Positions 40,542 through 51,485 of a stretch of 64,000 nucleotides of DNA are shown one piece after another (the stretch's first letter is position 1; every line of letters starts with the position of its first letter). The stretch spans positions 3,490,001 to 3,554,000 of the forward strand of contig NZ_CP015583.1 in assembly GCF_001941945.1 (NCBI RefSeq). Reading direction: 5' to 3'. The notes under the pieces were generated by a model, which saw only the letters and a list, made by a program, of their open reading frames with translations, did not search any database and was not told the DNA's origin. The stretch is from Roseomonas gilardii (lineage in GTDB: Bacteria; Pseudomonadota; Alphaproteobacteria; Acetobacterales; Acetobacteraceae). Both the position numbers and the translations under genes were made by a program.

Positions 40542-41090
40542 TCAGAGCGGCATGCAGCGGACCGTATCGGTATGGCCGCGGGCCAGCGTGGCCAGCGTGC
40601 CCTCGGGGCAGGCCATCTGCTCGGCCTCCGGCGCCGGCAGGCCGGCATGCCAGACGCTGCGGCGCGGCGTCGCCGCCCGGGCGGAGGAGGCGAAGCTCGC
40701 CAGCCGCGCGCCCGTGCAGTTGCCCCGCGCATCCCGCCGCAGGCAGGTGCCGGAGGCCACGGCCTTCATCTCGGACCGGCTCATTTGCTTGCTGGCCACC
40801 AGATGGCGCCCCCCGCCGCCAGCCTTGGCCGAGCCGCGCACGGACCGGCTGGCCACCGCCTTGCCACGCCCGGTGGCGGTGGCGGCGGAAACGCGGCGCA
40901 CCGACGGCGCGGCACTGGCCACCCGCCGGGTGGCCGCCGGCTTCGCCTTGACACTCCGCGTCACCTGCGTGCCGCGATGGCTGTCGCTGCCCTTGCGGGC
41001 GGCATCGGCGTTCCCCGCGCCGATCACCGCCGCCAGGCCACAGCCCGCCAGCACGAACAGAAACTTCCCCCAAACAGATCCACGGCGCAT
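40542..41090 (-). CDS. Small basic exported protein of unknown function
   Basis: About 182 residues. The start at 41090 (MRRGSVWG) has GGGGGAAG just upstream; an in-frame ATG at 41105 has none. A signal peptide is likely (hydrophobic FLFVLAGCGLAAVIGA, cleavage near GNADA). The middle is an Arg/Lys/Ala/Ser-rich low-complexity stretch, and the last third carries four cysteines in two pairs (GTCLRRDARGNCTG and MACPEG...RCMPL), suggesting two disulfides in the periplasm. No family was recognised. It lies 20 bp after zapE on the same strand and may be cotranscribed with it. Confidence 0.65.
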   Translation of the reverse strand: MRRGSVWGKFLFVLAGCGLAAVIGAGNADAARKGSDSHRGTQVTRSVKAKPAATRRVASAAPSVRRVSAATATGRGKAVASRSVRGSAKAGGGGRHLVASKQMSRSEMKAVASGTCLRRDARGNCTGARLASFASSARAATPRRSVWHAGLPAPEAEQMACPEGTLATLARGHTDTVRCMPL

Positions 41091-41110
41091 GTCTTCCCCC
41101 TTCATGCGTC

Positions 41111-42304
41111 TCAGTCGAGATGCGGCAGCGCCAGGTACTCCCGGCTCTGCATCTCCATGAGGCGGGAGGCGGTGCGCTGGAACATCTGCGCGTTCTCCCC
41201 CCGCTCATAGAGAGTGTCCGGCTGCGCGGCGGCACTGGCCACCAGCTTACAGCGGTGCTCGTACAAGGCGTCGATCAGCGTGATGAAACGGCGCGCCTTG
41301 TCGTAATTCTCCGGCCCGAGGCGCGGCACCCCGTCCAGGATCAGGGTGTGGAACCGCGTCGCCAGCGCCAGATAGTCCCCCGGCCCCAGGAAGGCCCCGC
41401 AGAGCTCGTCGAACCCGGCCCGCGCGACACCCCCATGCGCCTGCGACACCGTGAAGCTGCGGCCCGGCATCTCGATCCGCGCGGGCTCCCCATGATCCCG
41501 CCCTGTCAGCTCGCGGAAGGCCGCGTCCAGCGCCCGCTCCGCCCGCCCGTCATCCGGGCTGTGCCAGGTGGTGGTCAGGGACCGCCCCCGGTCGCGCCGG
41601 TAATCCTGCCGCGAATCCAGGAACAGGAGCTCGGTCCGCGCCTGGATCAGCGCGATGAAGGGCAGGAAGGCGTCCCGCCCCGGCTTGCCCTTGAACAGAT
41701 CCTCCGGCGCCGTGTTGGAGGTCGCGACCACCACCACCCCGCGCGCGAAGAGCGCCTCGAACAGCCGCCCGAGGATCATGGCATCGGTGATGTCATGCAC
41801 CTGGAACTCGTCGAAGCAGAGCAACGCGGCCTTGGCGGCGATGCTGTCGGCCAGCGGCGGGATCGGGTCGTCGCCGTTGGGGTTCTCACGCTTCCACAGG
41901 TGGATGCGCCGGTGGCAGTCCTGCATGAACTGGTGGAAGTGGATGCGCTGCTTGCGCGCGATCTCCGCCGTGTCGAAGAACAGGTCCATCAGCATGGACT
42001 TGCCCCGGCCGACCTCGCCGACGAGGTAGAGGCCCTTCGGCGCCTCCGGCAGCGCCTCGGCCGCGGCTTTGCGCCGGAACAGCCGGCCCAGCAGCCCACC
42101 GCCCTCGGGGGCCGGCTCGGCCAGGGGCTTCGGGTCATAGCCCCGGATGCGCCGCCAAAGGTCCTGGAGCCGTTCCGCCGCTGCTTCCTGGGCCGGGTCC
42201 GGCCGCAGATTGCCCGCCGCCACCCTGTTCCGGTAGGCGGGAAGCGGCCCCTCCCCTTGGGGGGCCGGGGCATCGGCGAGAGTGCCCGGCAGCGATCCGT
42301 CCAT
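41111..42304 (-). CDS. zapE: Cell division protein ZapE (AFG1-like ATPase)
   Basis: A 397-residue AFG1-family AAA ATPase. Walker A VGEVGRGKSMLMDLFF (about 95-110), Walker B LLCFDEFQVHDITDA and sensor-like VVVATSNTAPEDLFKG are clear, and FHQFMQDCHRRIH is typical of the family. In bacteria ZapE acts at the division site under stress; the mitochondrial relative handles membrane-protein quality control. Length is normal. Confidence 0.95.
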   Translation of the reverse strand: MDGSLPGTLADAPAPQGEGPLPAYRNRVAAGNLRPDPAQEAAAERLQDLWRRIRGYDPKPLAEPAPEGGGLLGRLFRRKAAAEALPEAPKGLYLVGEVGRGKSMLMDLFFDTAEIARKQRIHFHQFMQDCHRRIHLWKRENPNGDDPIPPLADSIAAKAALLCFDEFQVHDITDAMILGRLFEALFARGVVVVATSNTAPEDLFKGKPGRDAFLPFIALIQARTELLFLDSRQDYRRDRGRSLTTTWHSPDDGRAERALDAAFRELTGRDHGEPARIEMPGRSFTVSQAHGGVARAGFDELCGAFLGPGDYLALATRFHTLILDGVPRLGPENYDKARRFITLIDALYEHRCKLVASAAAQPDTLYERGENAQMFQRTASRLMEMQSREYLALPHLD

Positions 42305-42531
42305 CGGAACAGTGTCCTAGACTGGCCGCCGGTTTATCGCAACCGCGTGATGCGGGGGCGGCGTAACTTTCACGACAGTTGAAGAACACGCGCCAACCCC
42401 GTGTTCTCACGCCAATTTCCCCCGGGCGGCTACGCTGCCCACCCCATGGCAGGCGCCGAAACGGGCACGCGGCCCCGGCAGAACAGGCCAGTGGGGCGGC
42501 GAAACCGCCCCCGCCGCTCGGCCGCGCCCCG

Positions 42532-43698
42532 TCAGGCGGCGCGCTTGAAGGCGCCGGCCTCCTGCGGATGCCACCAGCGGCCGCCGATCACCACGCCCTC
42601 GGACAGGATGCGCCGGTCGCCGTTCAGCACCTCCCCGGTCACGTCCACATAGTCGAAGCTCCCCTCCTTCACTGAGAGGATGGTGGCATCGCCCACGCTG
42701 CCCGGCTTCAGCGTGCCCAGCTCCGGCCGCTTCAGCGCCCGGGCCGCCTCGACCGTGGAGCGGGCGATCACCTCGTCCAGCGGCATGCCGAGGCAGAGGA
42801 ACTTCGACAGGGTGGTCACCTGGTCGAAGGCCGGGCCGTTGATGCAGAGCGCGTGCACGTCGGAGGAAATGGTGTCCGGCGGGAAGCCGTTGGCCAACAT
42901 GGCGCGGGCGGTCTTGAAGGCGAAGCTGCCCTGGCCGTGGCCGATGTCGAAGATCACGCCGCGCTCCCGCGCCGCCAGCACCACGTCCTTCACCCGCCCC
43001 TGCGCGGTGATCGGCGCGTTCGGGAAGGGCCGGAAGCAATGGGTCAGGATGTCGCCCGGACGCAGCCGGTTCACCACCTCCTCGTAGGAGGGCGGCGGAT
43101 GGTCGATATGTGCCATCAGCGGCATGCCGACCTCGTCCGCCACCTGCAACGCGATGTCGAGCGGCACGGTGCCGGAATTGCCCGAGGCATGCAGCCCGAC
43201 ACGCACCTTGATGCCCACGATCACGTCGCGGTTGGCATCGGCCACCTGCACCGCCTCGATCGGGTTCATCAGCCGCAGGTCGCCGCTCTCGCCGACCATC
43301 ACGCGCTTGGAGAAGCCGTAGATGCCGGCATGCGAGACATGGAGATAGGCCAGGATACGCACCTGGCTGCGCTCGATCACATGGTGGCGGAAGCCCGGCC
43401 AGTTGCCCGGCCCCGCGCTGCCCGTATCGACGGCCGTGGTGACGCCGGAGATCCGCGCGAAATGCTCCGCATTGATGCCGAGCGAGGTGCCGCCGTCATA
43501 GACATGGGTGTGCAGGTCGATCAGCCCGGGCGAGACGATGTAGCCCGACACGTCGCGCACATCCGTCTCCGGCCCGGCCTCCAGCCCCTTGCCCAGCTTC
43601 GCGACCTTGCCGCCGGAAAAGGCGACATCCATGACCCCGTCGATCTTCTGGGACGGATCGATCACCCGCCCGCCGGTAAGGATGAGGTCAAAGGACAT
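42532..43698 (-). CDS. Amidohydrolase/deacetylase family metallohydrolase
   Basis: A 388-residue TIM-barrel hydrolase of the amidohydrolase superfamily. The metal site is visible as LIDLHTHVYDG (HxH), a likely carboxylated Lys in DVIVGIKVRVGLHASG, the His in PLMAHIDHPPPSYEE, and an Asp in TISSDVHALC. This is the family of EF_0837-like deacetylases and dihydroorotase-related enzymes; the substrate is not apparent. It is a single gene, divergent from mntP. Confidence 0.88.
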   Translation of the reverse strand: MSFDLILTGGRVIDPSQKIDGVMDVAFSGGKVAKLGKGLEAGPETDVRDVSGYIVSPGLIDLHTHVYDGGTSLGINAEHFARISGVTTAVDTGSAGPGNWPGFRHHVIERSQVRILAYLHVSHAGIYGFSKRVMVGESGDLRLMNPIEAVQVADANRDVIVGIKVRVGLHASGNSGTVPLDIALQVADEVGMPLMAHIDHPPPSYEEVVNRLRPGDILTHCFRPFPNAPITAQGRVKDVVLAARERGVIFDIGHGQGSFAFKTARAMLANGFPPDTISSDVHALCINGPAFDQVTTLSKFLCLGMPLDEVIARSTVEAARALKRPELGTLKPGSVGDATILSVKEGSFDYVDVTGEVLNGDRRILSEGVVIGGRWWHPQEAGAFKRAA

Positions 43699-43855
43699 GG
43701 CAGAAGACTCCGCAAATGCGATCGGGCCGGGACGCTAGAGCAGATCGCGCGCCGCCGTCAGCGCCAGGGCCGGAAAATTTAGCCCCGCCGTCCAGCTCGC
43801 TGCCGGACGGCCCAGTCCCTCAGTTACAGCAAACAATCAAACATGTGTTCATCTG

Positions 43856-43884
43856 TTGACTTGCACATCCATCACATCTATCCG
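43856..43884 (+). promoter_or_regulatory. Promoter-like pair before mntP
   Basis: TTGACT (43856-43861), 17 bp, TATCCG (43879-43884), 25 bp before the mntP start, in an AT-rich patch. An imperfect palindrome around acatgt (43841-43846) lies just upstream. No manganese riboswitch fold was recognised. Confidence 0.5.
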
Positions 43885-43909
43885 CGAGCCACGATCGCCG
43901 GATGACGCC

Positions 43910-44494
43910 ATGACGCCCGCCACCATCGCCATGCTCTCGCTCAGCATGTCCACGGATGCCTTCGCCGCCGCCCTGGCCAAGGGCGCCGCGCTGGACAATT
44001 CCCTGGCCCGTCCGCGCTGGGGCGAGGCGCTGCGGACCGGCCTCGTCTTCGGCAGCATCGAGGCGATCACCCCCCTGCTCGGCTGGGCCGCCGGCTTCGC
44101 CGCCAGTACCTATGTCGCTGCCGTCGACCACTGGGTCGCCTTCGCCCTGCTGGGCGCCATCGGCCTCCACATGCTGCTCGGCGCGCTCCGCGCACGGGAC
44201 GAGGCGGAAGACAACGCCCGCCCCCGCCGCCACGGGCTGGCGATCCTGGTGGCGACCGCCATCGGCACCAGCCTGGACGCCATGGCCGTTGGCGTCTCCC
44301 TGGCCATGCTGGACGTGAACATCGCCGTGGTGGCCGGCGCCATCGGCCTCGCCACCTTCGTCATGGCCAGCGCCGGCATCCTCGTGGGCCGCTATGTCGG
44401 CGGCCGCTTCGGGCGCTGGGCCGAAGGGCTGGGTGGCATCTTCCTGATGGGCCTGGGCGGCTGGATCCTGGTCGAGCACCTCGTCGCGGGCTGA
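43910..44494 (+). CDS. mntP: Manganese efflux pump MntP
   Basis: A 194-residue inner-membrane protein with six helices in two homologous halves. Each half carries the conserved acidic motif, [16 protein letters not shown] near the N-terminus and [17 protein letters not shown] in the middle; these Asp residues are required for Mn2+ export in the family. The ATG at 43910 places the first helix at the N-terminus; an in-frame start at 43856 would fall inside the promoter-like -35. Confidence 0.92.
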   Translation: MTPATIAMLSLSMSTDAFAAALAKGAALDNSLARPRWGEALRTGLVFGSIEAITPLLGWAAGFAASTYVAAVDHWVAFALLGAIGLHMLLGALRARDEAEDNARPRRHGLAILVATAIGTSLDAMAVGVSLAMLDVNIAVVAGAIGLATFVMASAGILVGRYVGGRFGRWAEGLGGIFLMGLGGWILVEHLVAG

Positions 44495-44536
44495 GCCCCG
44501 CCGGACCGCCCCGCCGCGTCGGGGCGCGCGGGGCGC

Positions 44537-45559
44537 CTAGCCCCTCTCCGCCCCAGCCTTCCCCGCGGCCCGGGCCAGGATACGCTCCACCCAGCGCTGC
44601 GATTCCAGCGCCTCCTCCCCGGACACGGCGGGCGCCCTTCCCTCGCGGCAAGCCTCCAGGAAATCGGCGATCAGCGCCCGGTGCGCGTCATGCGGGAAGT
44701 CCATGATGTTCGCCCCGCTGCCGGTGCTGCCCTCGGCCTCCATCCGTTCCCGCCGCCCATCGGCCCAGGCGAGGTCCAACGCCCCGCCCACCAGGCTGGC
44801 CGAGCCCCTGGCACCGATCACCTCGATCCGCTCCGGCTGCCCCGGCGGAAAGGCGGTGGTGGCCATCAGCGTCCCCGGCGCGCCATTCCCCAGCCGCAGC
44901 AGCGCGGCGACGTAATCCTCCGTCTCCATCCGGTGCAGCGCCGTGGTCCGCGCCTCCGCCGCCGTCACGGCATTGATCCCGACCAGGGAGCGGAACAGGT
45001 CCAGCGTATGGATCGCCTGGGTCAGCAGCACGCCACCGCCATCGCGCGCCCGCGTGCCGCGCCCCGGCTCATCGTAATAGCTCTGCGGCCGCCACCACGG
45101 CACGCTCATCGAGGCCGCCTGCACCACGCCCAGAGCCCCGCTCTCCAGCACCGTACGCAACCGCAGGCTGGCCGGGCGGAAACGGTGCTGCAGCATCACG
45201 CCGAGGCGGAGCCCGGCCCGCCGCGCGGCCTCAACCAGGACTGCGCCCCGAGCGGCATCCAGCTCCAGCGGCTTCTCCACCAACACATGCCGGCCCGCAT
45301 CGAGGCAGCGCCGCGCCACCTCCAGATGCGCCGCCGGTGGGGTGAGCACCAGCACCGCCTGGACGCGCGGATCGGCGATGGCGGCGCCGATATCGGTCGT
45401 GACCGGAAAGGGGAAATCCCGCGCGAAAGCCTCCGCCCGCTCCCGCGTCCGGCTGGCGGCCCAGACGACTTCGGCTTGGTCCGCCAGGTCCAGCAGGCTG
45501 CGCGCATGTGGCTGGGCGGCGGGACCCAGCCCCACCACCGCGACGCCGATCCGTTCCAT
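44537..45559 (-). CDS. Gfo/Idh/MocA family oxidoreductase
   Basis: A 340-residue NAD(P)-dependent dehydrogenase. The N-terminal Rossmann strand VAVVGLGPAAQPHARSL, the EKP motif in HVLVEKPLELD and a C-terminal alpha/beta substrate domain are typical. Such enzymes oxidise or reduce sugars, inositols and amino sugars; the substrate cannot be inferred. It lies 40 bp downstream of pgi on the same strand, so cotranscription is possible, and is convergent with mntP. Confidence 0.9.
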   Translation of the reverse strand: MERIGVAVVGLGPAAQPHARSLLDLADQAEVVWAASRTRERAEAFARDFPFPVTTDIGAAIADPRVQAVLVLTPPAAHLEVARRCLDAGRHVLVEKPLELDAARGAVLVEAARRAGLRLGVMLQHRFRPASLRLRTVLESGALGVVQAASMSVPWWRPQSYYDEPGRGTRARDGGGVLLTQAIHTLDLFRSLVGINAVTAAEARTTALHRMETEDYVAALLRLGNGAPGTLMATTAFPPGQPERIEVIGARGSASLVGGALDLAWADGRRERMEAEGSTGSGANIMDFPHDAHRALIADFLEACREGRAPAVSGEEALESQRWVERILARAAGKAGAERG

Positions 45560-45599
45560 GATGCCCCTCCCTCCCGGCGCCGCTGCCGGGCTGGAAAGC

Positions 45600-47240
<1,641 letters not shown>

Positions 47241-47370
47241 GCGATCCCCTCTCCCTCAGTTCCGGTCCGTCGGGCCCGCTCCGCGCGGGCAATCTCGCCT
47301 GACCCAGCGCGGGAACGGGCGCGGGCGTTGCACGCCCGTGCCTGACGGCGGCCCCGGCCCCGCGCCTGGA

Positions 47371-48678
47371 TCAGATCCCTTCCGGCTTTCCCGCCACCAC
47401 CGCGCCCAGGCGCGCCGGCTGCAGCACGCGCGCCGCCACCTTGGCCACGCCCTCCCGCGTCAGCGCCGCCAGCCGCTCCGGCCGCTTCGCCAGCCAGTCC
47501 GCCGGGCGGCCGTTGCGGCGCTGGCTCATCAGGATGGAAGCGGTGCGCCGGCTATCGGTGAACTGCAGCGGCAGGCTGCCGGTGAGGTAGGAGATCGCCT
47601 CCTCCATCTCCGCCTGGGTCGGGCCCTCCGCCGCCATATGCGCCCATTCCGCGCGCAGCACGTTCAGCGTCTCGGTGACGCGGGCATTCTCCGTGGCCAC
47701 CGAACCGGTGACGAGGCCCTGCCCCGCGATCACGTCCAGCCCGGCGCCAATGCCGTAGGACAGGCCGCGCTTGACCCGCACCTCCTGCATCAGGCGGGAG
47801 GAGAAGCCGCCCCCGCCCAGCACGCGCAGCGCCACCTGCGCCGCCTCCCAGTCCGGGTCGCGCACCGGCAGGCCCGGCTGGCCGAAGAGCACGGCGCATT
47901 GCGGCGCATCCACCGGCACCACCACAGGCCCGGGCCCGGCCAGGGCCGGCAGGGCGAAGTCCGGCAGCGGCGGCGCCTCGGGCGCCTCGCCCGTCGGCAG
48001 CGCGCCGAAGACATCGGCGAGCAGGGCCGAGAAGGCCTCGGGCCCGATCGCCCCGGCGGCCGCGATCACCAGCCCGTCCCGGCGCAGGTGACGGGTGGCG
48101 GCGGCGCGGATCGCCTCCACGGGCAGGGCGGCGAGGCTCTCCGCCGTGCCGCCGGGCGGGCGGCCATAGGGGCTGCCCGGAAAGGCCTGCGCCCAGAAGG
48201 CGCGGTTCGCCTGCCCGCGCGGCCCTTCAAGCTGCTGCCGGGCGCCGGCGATGGCCCGCGCCCGCACCCGCCCCACCGCCTCGGCATCGAAGCGCGGCGA
48301 AAGCATGGCCAGCCGCGCCAGCCGCGCCGCCTCCGGCAGCGCATCGCTCAGCGCGCGGAAGCCGCCCTCGAAGCCGTCGCGGTCGCTGTGGAAGGAAAGG
48401 CCGATCGCTGCATCGCGCAGCGCGTCCTGGAACTGCGCGGCGGGCAGCTCGCCGGCCCCCTCGGTCAGCAGCGCGGCGGCCATGGCGGCGGCGCCCTCCT
48501 GCCCCTCGGGGTCGAGCGAGGCTCCGCCCGACCAGCTCCAGGCCAGCGAAACCACCGGCACGGAATGGTCCTCGGCCAGCCAGGCGGACAGCCCGCCCGG
48601 CGCGGTGACCTCGCGGATCGGCAGGGAGAAGCCGGCCTGCGGATGCGAGGCCGGCGGGTTCAGGGAGGAAGAGGTCAC
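47371..48678 (-). CDS. M16 family peptidase-like subunit, non-catalytic partner
   Basis: A 435-residue M16-fold protein lacking the HxxEH zinc motif at the expected place (the aligned segment reads AMAAALLTEGAGELPAAQF), but keeping the C-terminal RLMQEVRVKRGLSYGIGAG that completes the active chamber of the partner. It starts with GTG at 48678, overlapping the stop of the catalytic gene (GTGA at 48675-48678), so the two products are made in a fixed ratio. This is the normal active/inactive pair of bacterial M16B peptidases, probably periplasmic or membrane-associated. Confidence 0.88.
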   Translation of the reverse strand: MTSSSLNPPASHPQAGFSLPIREVTAPGGLSAWLAEDHSVPVVSLAWSWSGGASLDPEGQEGAAAMAAALLTEGAGELPAAQFQDALRDAAIGLSFHSDRDGFEGGFRALSDALPEAARLARLAMLSPRFDAEAVGRVRARAIAGARQQLEGPRGQANRAFWAQAFPGSPYGRPPGGTAESLAALPVEAIRAAATRHLRRDGLVIAAAGAIGPEAFSALLADVFGALPTGEAPEAPPLPDFALPALAGPGPVVVPVDAPQCAVLFGQPGLPVRDPDWEAAQVALRVLGGGGFSSRLMQEVRVKRGLSYGIGAGLDVIAGQGLVTGSVATENARVTETLNVLRAEWAHMAAEGPTQAEMEEAISYLTGSLPLQFTDSRRTASILMSQRRNGRPADWLAKRPERLAALTREGVAKVAARVLQPARLGAVVAGKPEGI

Positions 48679-50063
48679 GATGCGCTCACGCCCTCGGGCA
48701 GCAGCCAGCCCGTGATGGAGGGATGGGTGAAGACGGAACGGGCGGCGGCCGCCACCTGCGCATCGGTCACGGCGCGGATGCGGGTGGGCCAGAACTCCAC
48801 CACCTCCGGCCCCAGCCCGACCGACAGGACATGGCCGAACATGCGGGGCGCGGCGCCCAGCCCGTCCAGCGCCAGCAGCGCGCCCGCCGTCACCTGCCGC
48901 TTGGAGCGGGCGACCTCCATCTCGGTCACGCCCTGGTCCAGCAGCCTCGCGACCTCGGCCTCCATCGCCGCCTCCAGCTTCGCCGGGGCCACGTCGCGCC
49001 CGGGCGTGGCATAGAGCATCAGCGTGCCCGCGCCGAGATCGTCGGAATCGTAGTAGCACCCGGCCGAGACGGCGATCCCCGTCTCCACCAGTGCCCGGTG
49101 CAGCCGCGACCCCGCGCCGCCGCCGAAGAGATGCGCCAGCACTTCCAGCGGCTCCGCCAGGCCGGTCTCGCCCCAGGTGAGCGTCGGCGCGATCCAGGAA
49201 CGCAGGTACTGCGCCTCCCGCACCTGGGCGTCGTTGCGCACCAGCCGCGCCTCCAGCGGCGCCTCGGGCGGGGGCGCGCGGCCACGGTCGGCCGCCTGCG
49301 TCGCCAGCTCGCGGGCCGGGATGCCGCCATACTCGGCCTCCACCACCCGGCGCAGCTCCTCCTCGCTCACCGCGCCGCAGACCACCAGCACGCCATTGCC
49401 CGGCGCATACCAGTGGCTGTGGAAATCCAGCAGGTCCTGGCGCGTGATCGCCCGGATATCCTCCGGCCAGCCGATGATCGGCCGCCCGTGCCAGTGCTGC
49501 TTCCCCCACATGGCGGCGTAGTAGGCCTCCTGGAACCGGGCGCGCGGATTGGCGTCGGTGCGCTGCCGCCGCTCCTCCAGGATCACGTTGCGCTCCGGCT
49601 CGACCTCCGCCTCCGGCAGCGCCACCGCGCGCATCCGGTCGGCCTCCATCATCGCCATGAGCTGCAGGCGGGACGCCTCGACCGTCTGGTGATAGGCGGT
49701 CACGTCGCGGGACGTATAGGCATTGTCCTGCCCGCCCTCCCGCGCCACGCGCTGGTTGAACTCGCCCGAGGCGACGTTCGGGCTGCCCTTGAACATCATG
49801 TGCTCAAGGAAGTGGGCGGTGCCGGAGCGCCCGGCCGGGTCGTCCCCCGCGCCGACGCCATAATAAAGGTAGTGCGCCACCACCGGCGCCCGGCGGTTCT
49901 CGATATGGGCCACGCGCAGCCCGTTGGGCAGGCGCCAGAGCCCGGCATCGAACAGGCGCTTCTCCCCGGCGGGGGCGCCTTCCGGGGGTTGGGCCCGCAG
50001 GGCGGGCGGGGCGAGGGGCAGGCTGGCCGCCGCGGCGAGCGCGGCACGTCGGGTCAGGGACAT
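48675..50063 (-). CDS. M16 family zinc metallopeptidase, catalytic subunit
   Basis: A 462-residue exported peptidase. Start 50063 gives the leader MSLTRRAALAAAASLPLAPP with signal features (cleavage near ALRAQ); an in-frame start at 50105 adds 14 residues before it. The inverted zinc motif is HFLEHMMF (H84, E87, H88), followed by the usual downstream Glu in the helix VERNVILEERRQR-like region (EPERNVILEERR). It probably degrades short peptides or processes envelope proteins together with the downstream non-catalytic subunit. Confidence 0.92.
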   Translation of the reverse strand: MSLTRRAALAAAASLPLAPPALRAQPPEGAPAGEKRLFDAGLWRLPNGLRVAHIENRRAPVVAHYLYYGVGAGDDPAGRSGTAHFLEHMMFKGSPNVASGEFNQRVAREGGQDNAYTSRDVTAYHQTVEASRLQLMAMMEADRMRAVALPEAEVEPERNVILEERRQRTDANPRARFQEAYYAAMWGKQHWHGRPIIGWPEDIRAITRQDLLDFHSHWYAPGNGVLVVCGAVSEEELRRVVEAEYGGIPARELATQAADRGRAPPPEAPLEARLVRNDAQVREAQYLRSWIAPTLTWGETGLAEPLEVLAHLFGGGAGSRLHRALVETGIAVSAGCYYDSDDLGAGTLMLYATPGRDVAPAKLEAAMEAEVARLLDQGVTEMEVARSKRQVTAGALLALDGLGAAPRMFGHVLSVGLGPEVVEFWPTRIRAVTDAQVAAAARSVFTHPSITGWLLPEGVSAS

Positions 50064-50186
50064 GTCCACCCCAAGATGGCGGAAGGCTGTTGATTTTTCC
50101 ACCATGCCCCGGTGGCCACCCGGAGAGGGATCAACTCCCCGGGGTTGCGGCGGGCGGGACCGGCGCCCTAAGTGCCGCCTTTCCGT

Positions 50187-50216
50187 CCGATCACGTGAAA
50201 CCCGATCACGTGAAAC
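50187..50216 (+). repeat. 15-bp perfect tandem repeat before asd
   Basis: ccgatcacgtgaaac occurs twice without spacer (50187-50201 and 50202-50216), ending 20 bp before the asd start. Each copy holds the palindrome cacgtg. It may be a pair of regulator sites or a recent slippage duplication. Confidence 0.75.
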
Positions 50217-50236
50217 ACAGAGGGGTCCGAACCCAG

Positions 50237-51268
50237 ATGAGCTACAAGGTCGCCGTCGTCGGCGCCACCGGGGCGGTGGGCCGCGAGATGCTCAAGACCC
50301 TGGCCGAGCGCCAGTTCCCGGTGGGCGAGGTGGTGGCGCTCGCCTCCGGCCGCTCCGCCGGGGCCGAGGTCTCCTTCGGAGAGGACAAGGTCCTCAAGGT
50401 CCAGAGCCTGGACAAGTACGACTTCCACGGCACCGACCTCGCCCTGTTCAGCCCCGGCGCCTCGGTCTCCGCCATCCATGCCCCCCGCGCCGCCGAGGCG
50501 GGCTGCGTGGTGATCGACAACACCAGCCAGTTCCGCATGGAGCCGGACGTGCCGCTGGTGGTGCCGGAGGTGAACCCGCAGGCGCTGAAGGGCTTCCGCA
50601 AGCGCCGCATCATCGCCAACCCCAACTGCTCCACCATCCAGATGGTGGTGGCGCTGAAGCCGCTGCACGACCTGGCCCGGATCATCCGCGTGGTGGTCTC
50701 GACCTACCAGTCCGTCTCCGGCGCGGGGAAGGAAGCGATGGACGAGCTCTTCGCCCAGACCCGGGGCGTCTTCGTGAACGACGCCGCCGCGCCGGAGCAG
50801 TTCACCAAGCCCATCGCCTTCAACTGCATCCCGCATATCGACCGCTTCATGGAGGACGGCGCCACCAAGGAGGAGTGGAAGATGGCGGTCGAGACCCGCA
50901 AGATCCTCGACCCCGACATCAAGGTCTTCGCCACCGCCGTCCGCGTGCCCGTCTTCATCGGCCATGGCGAGGCGGTGCATGTGGAGTTCGAGCGCCCGAT
51001 CACCGTGGAGCAGGCGCGCGAGGCGCTGCGCGAGGCCCCGGGCCTCATCGTCCACGACCAGCGGGAGGATGGCGGCTACGTCACCCAGATCGAATGCGCC
51101 GGCGAGGACGCGGTCTATGTCTCCCGCCTCCGCCAGGACCCGACCGTGGAGAACGGCCTCGCCTTCTGGTGCGTCGCCGACAACCTGCGCAAGGGCGCGG
51201 CGCTGAACGCCGTGCAGATCGCCGAGGAGATGCACCGCCAGGGCCTGCTGGGCCACGGCGCCGCCTGA
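50237..51268 (+). CDS. asd: Aspartate-semialdehyde dehydrogenase
   Basis: A 343-residue NADPH-dependent enzyme converting aspartyl phosphate to the semialdehyde for Lys, Thr, Met and peptidoglycan diaminopimelate. The NADP motif VAVVGATGAVGREMLKTL, active-site Cys in IIANPNCSTIQM (C131) and catalytic His region RVPVFIGHGEAVHVEFE are present. The start at 50237 begins MSYKVAVVGATG. It appears monocistronic, with hairpins downstream. Confidence 0.97.
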   Translation: MSYKVAVVGATGAVGREMLKTLAERQFPVGEVVALASGRSAGAEVSFGEDKVLKVQSLDKYDFHGTDLALFSPGASVSAIHAPRAAEAGCVVIDNTSQFRMEPDVPLVVPEVNPQALKGFRKRRIIANPNCSTIQMVVALKPLHDLARIIRVVVSTYQSVSGAGKEAMDELFAQTRGVFVNDAAAPEQFTKPIAFNCIPHIDRFMEDGATKEEWKMAVETRKILDPDIKVFATAVRVPVFIGHGEAVHVEFERPITVEQAREALREAPGLIVHDQREDGGYVTQIECAGEDAVYVSRLRQDPTVENGLAFWCVADNLRKGAALNAVQIAEEMHRQGLLGHGAA

Positions 51269-51280
51269 ACGGGCCGAGTC

Positions 51281-51429
51281 GGAGGGGCCGGGCGCCCCTC
51301 CATCCCGCACCGCAGCACAATCCAGGCATGCGTCCCGGACGGGAAGGCCGGGGCCGGGGGCACCGCCAAAAAGGGCGGCCCCGCCCCAATTCTTCTCTTT
51401 CAGGCCCGGCGGGCGCCGCAAAGGCGCCC
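51281..51429 (+). terminator. Hairpin group after asd
   Basis: Three inverted repeats follow asd: ggaggggc/gcccctcc (51281-51301), gggcgg/ccgccc (51373-51386, followed by a pyrimidine-rich ttcttcttt-like stretch) and gggcgcc/ggcgccc (51411-51429). The second, with its T-rich tail, is the best terminator candidate. Confidence 0.45.
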
Positions 51430-51443
51430 CGACCGGCCCCCAG

Positions 51444-51477
51444 CCTCCTTCGCAGTACGGAAGTCCTGCGAAGGAGG
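51444..51477 (+). promoter_or_regulatory. SD-sequestering hairpin before a lipoprotein gene
   Basis: cctccttcgcag (51444-51455) pairs perfectly over 12 bp with ctgcgaaggagg (51466-51477), loop 10 nt. The right arm contains the whole Shine-Dalgarno AAGGAGG, 8 nt before the ATG at 51486. The RNA should therefore hide its own ribosome site unless the stem is opened. Confidence 0.8.
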
Positions 51478-51485
51478 AAGACCAG

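Noticed and set aside
43700-43909. yybP-ykoY manganese riboswitch before mntP
   Set aside because: The predicted leader from the promoter-like pair to the start is only about 25 nt, too short for the aptamer, and no matching fold was seen upstream.
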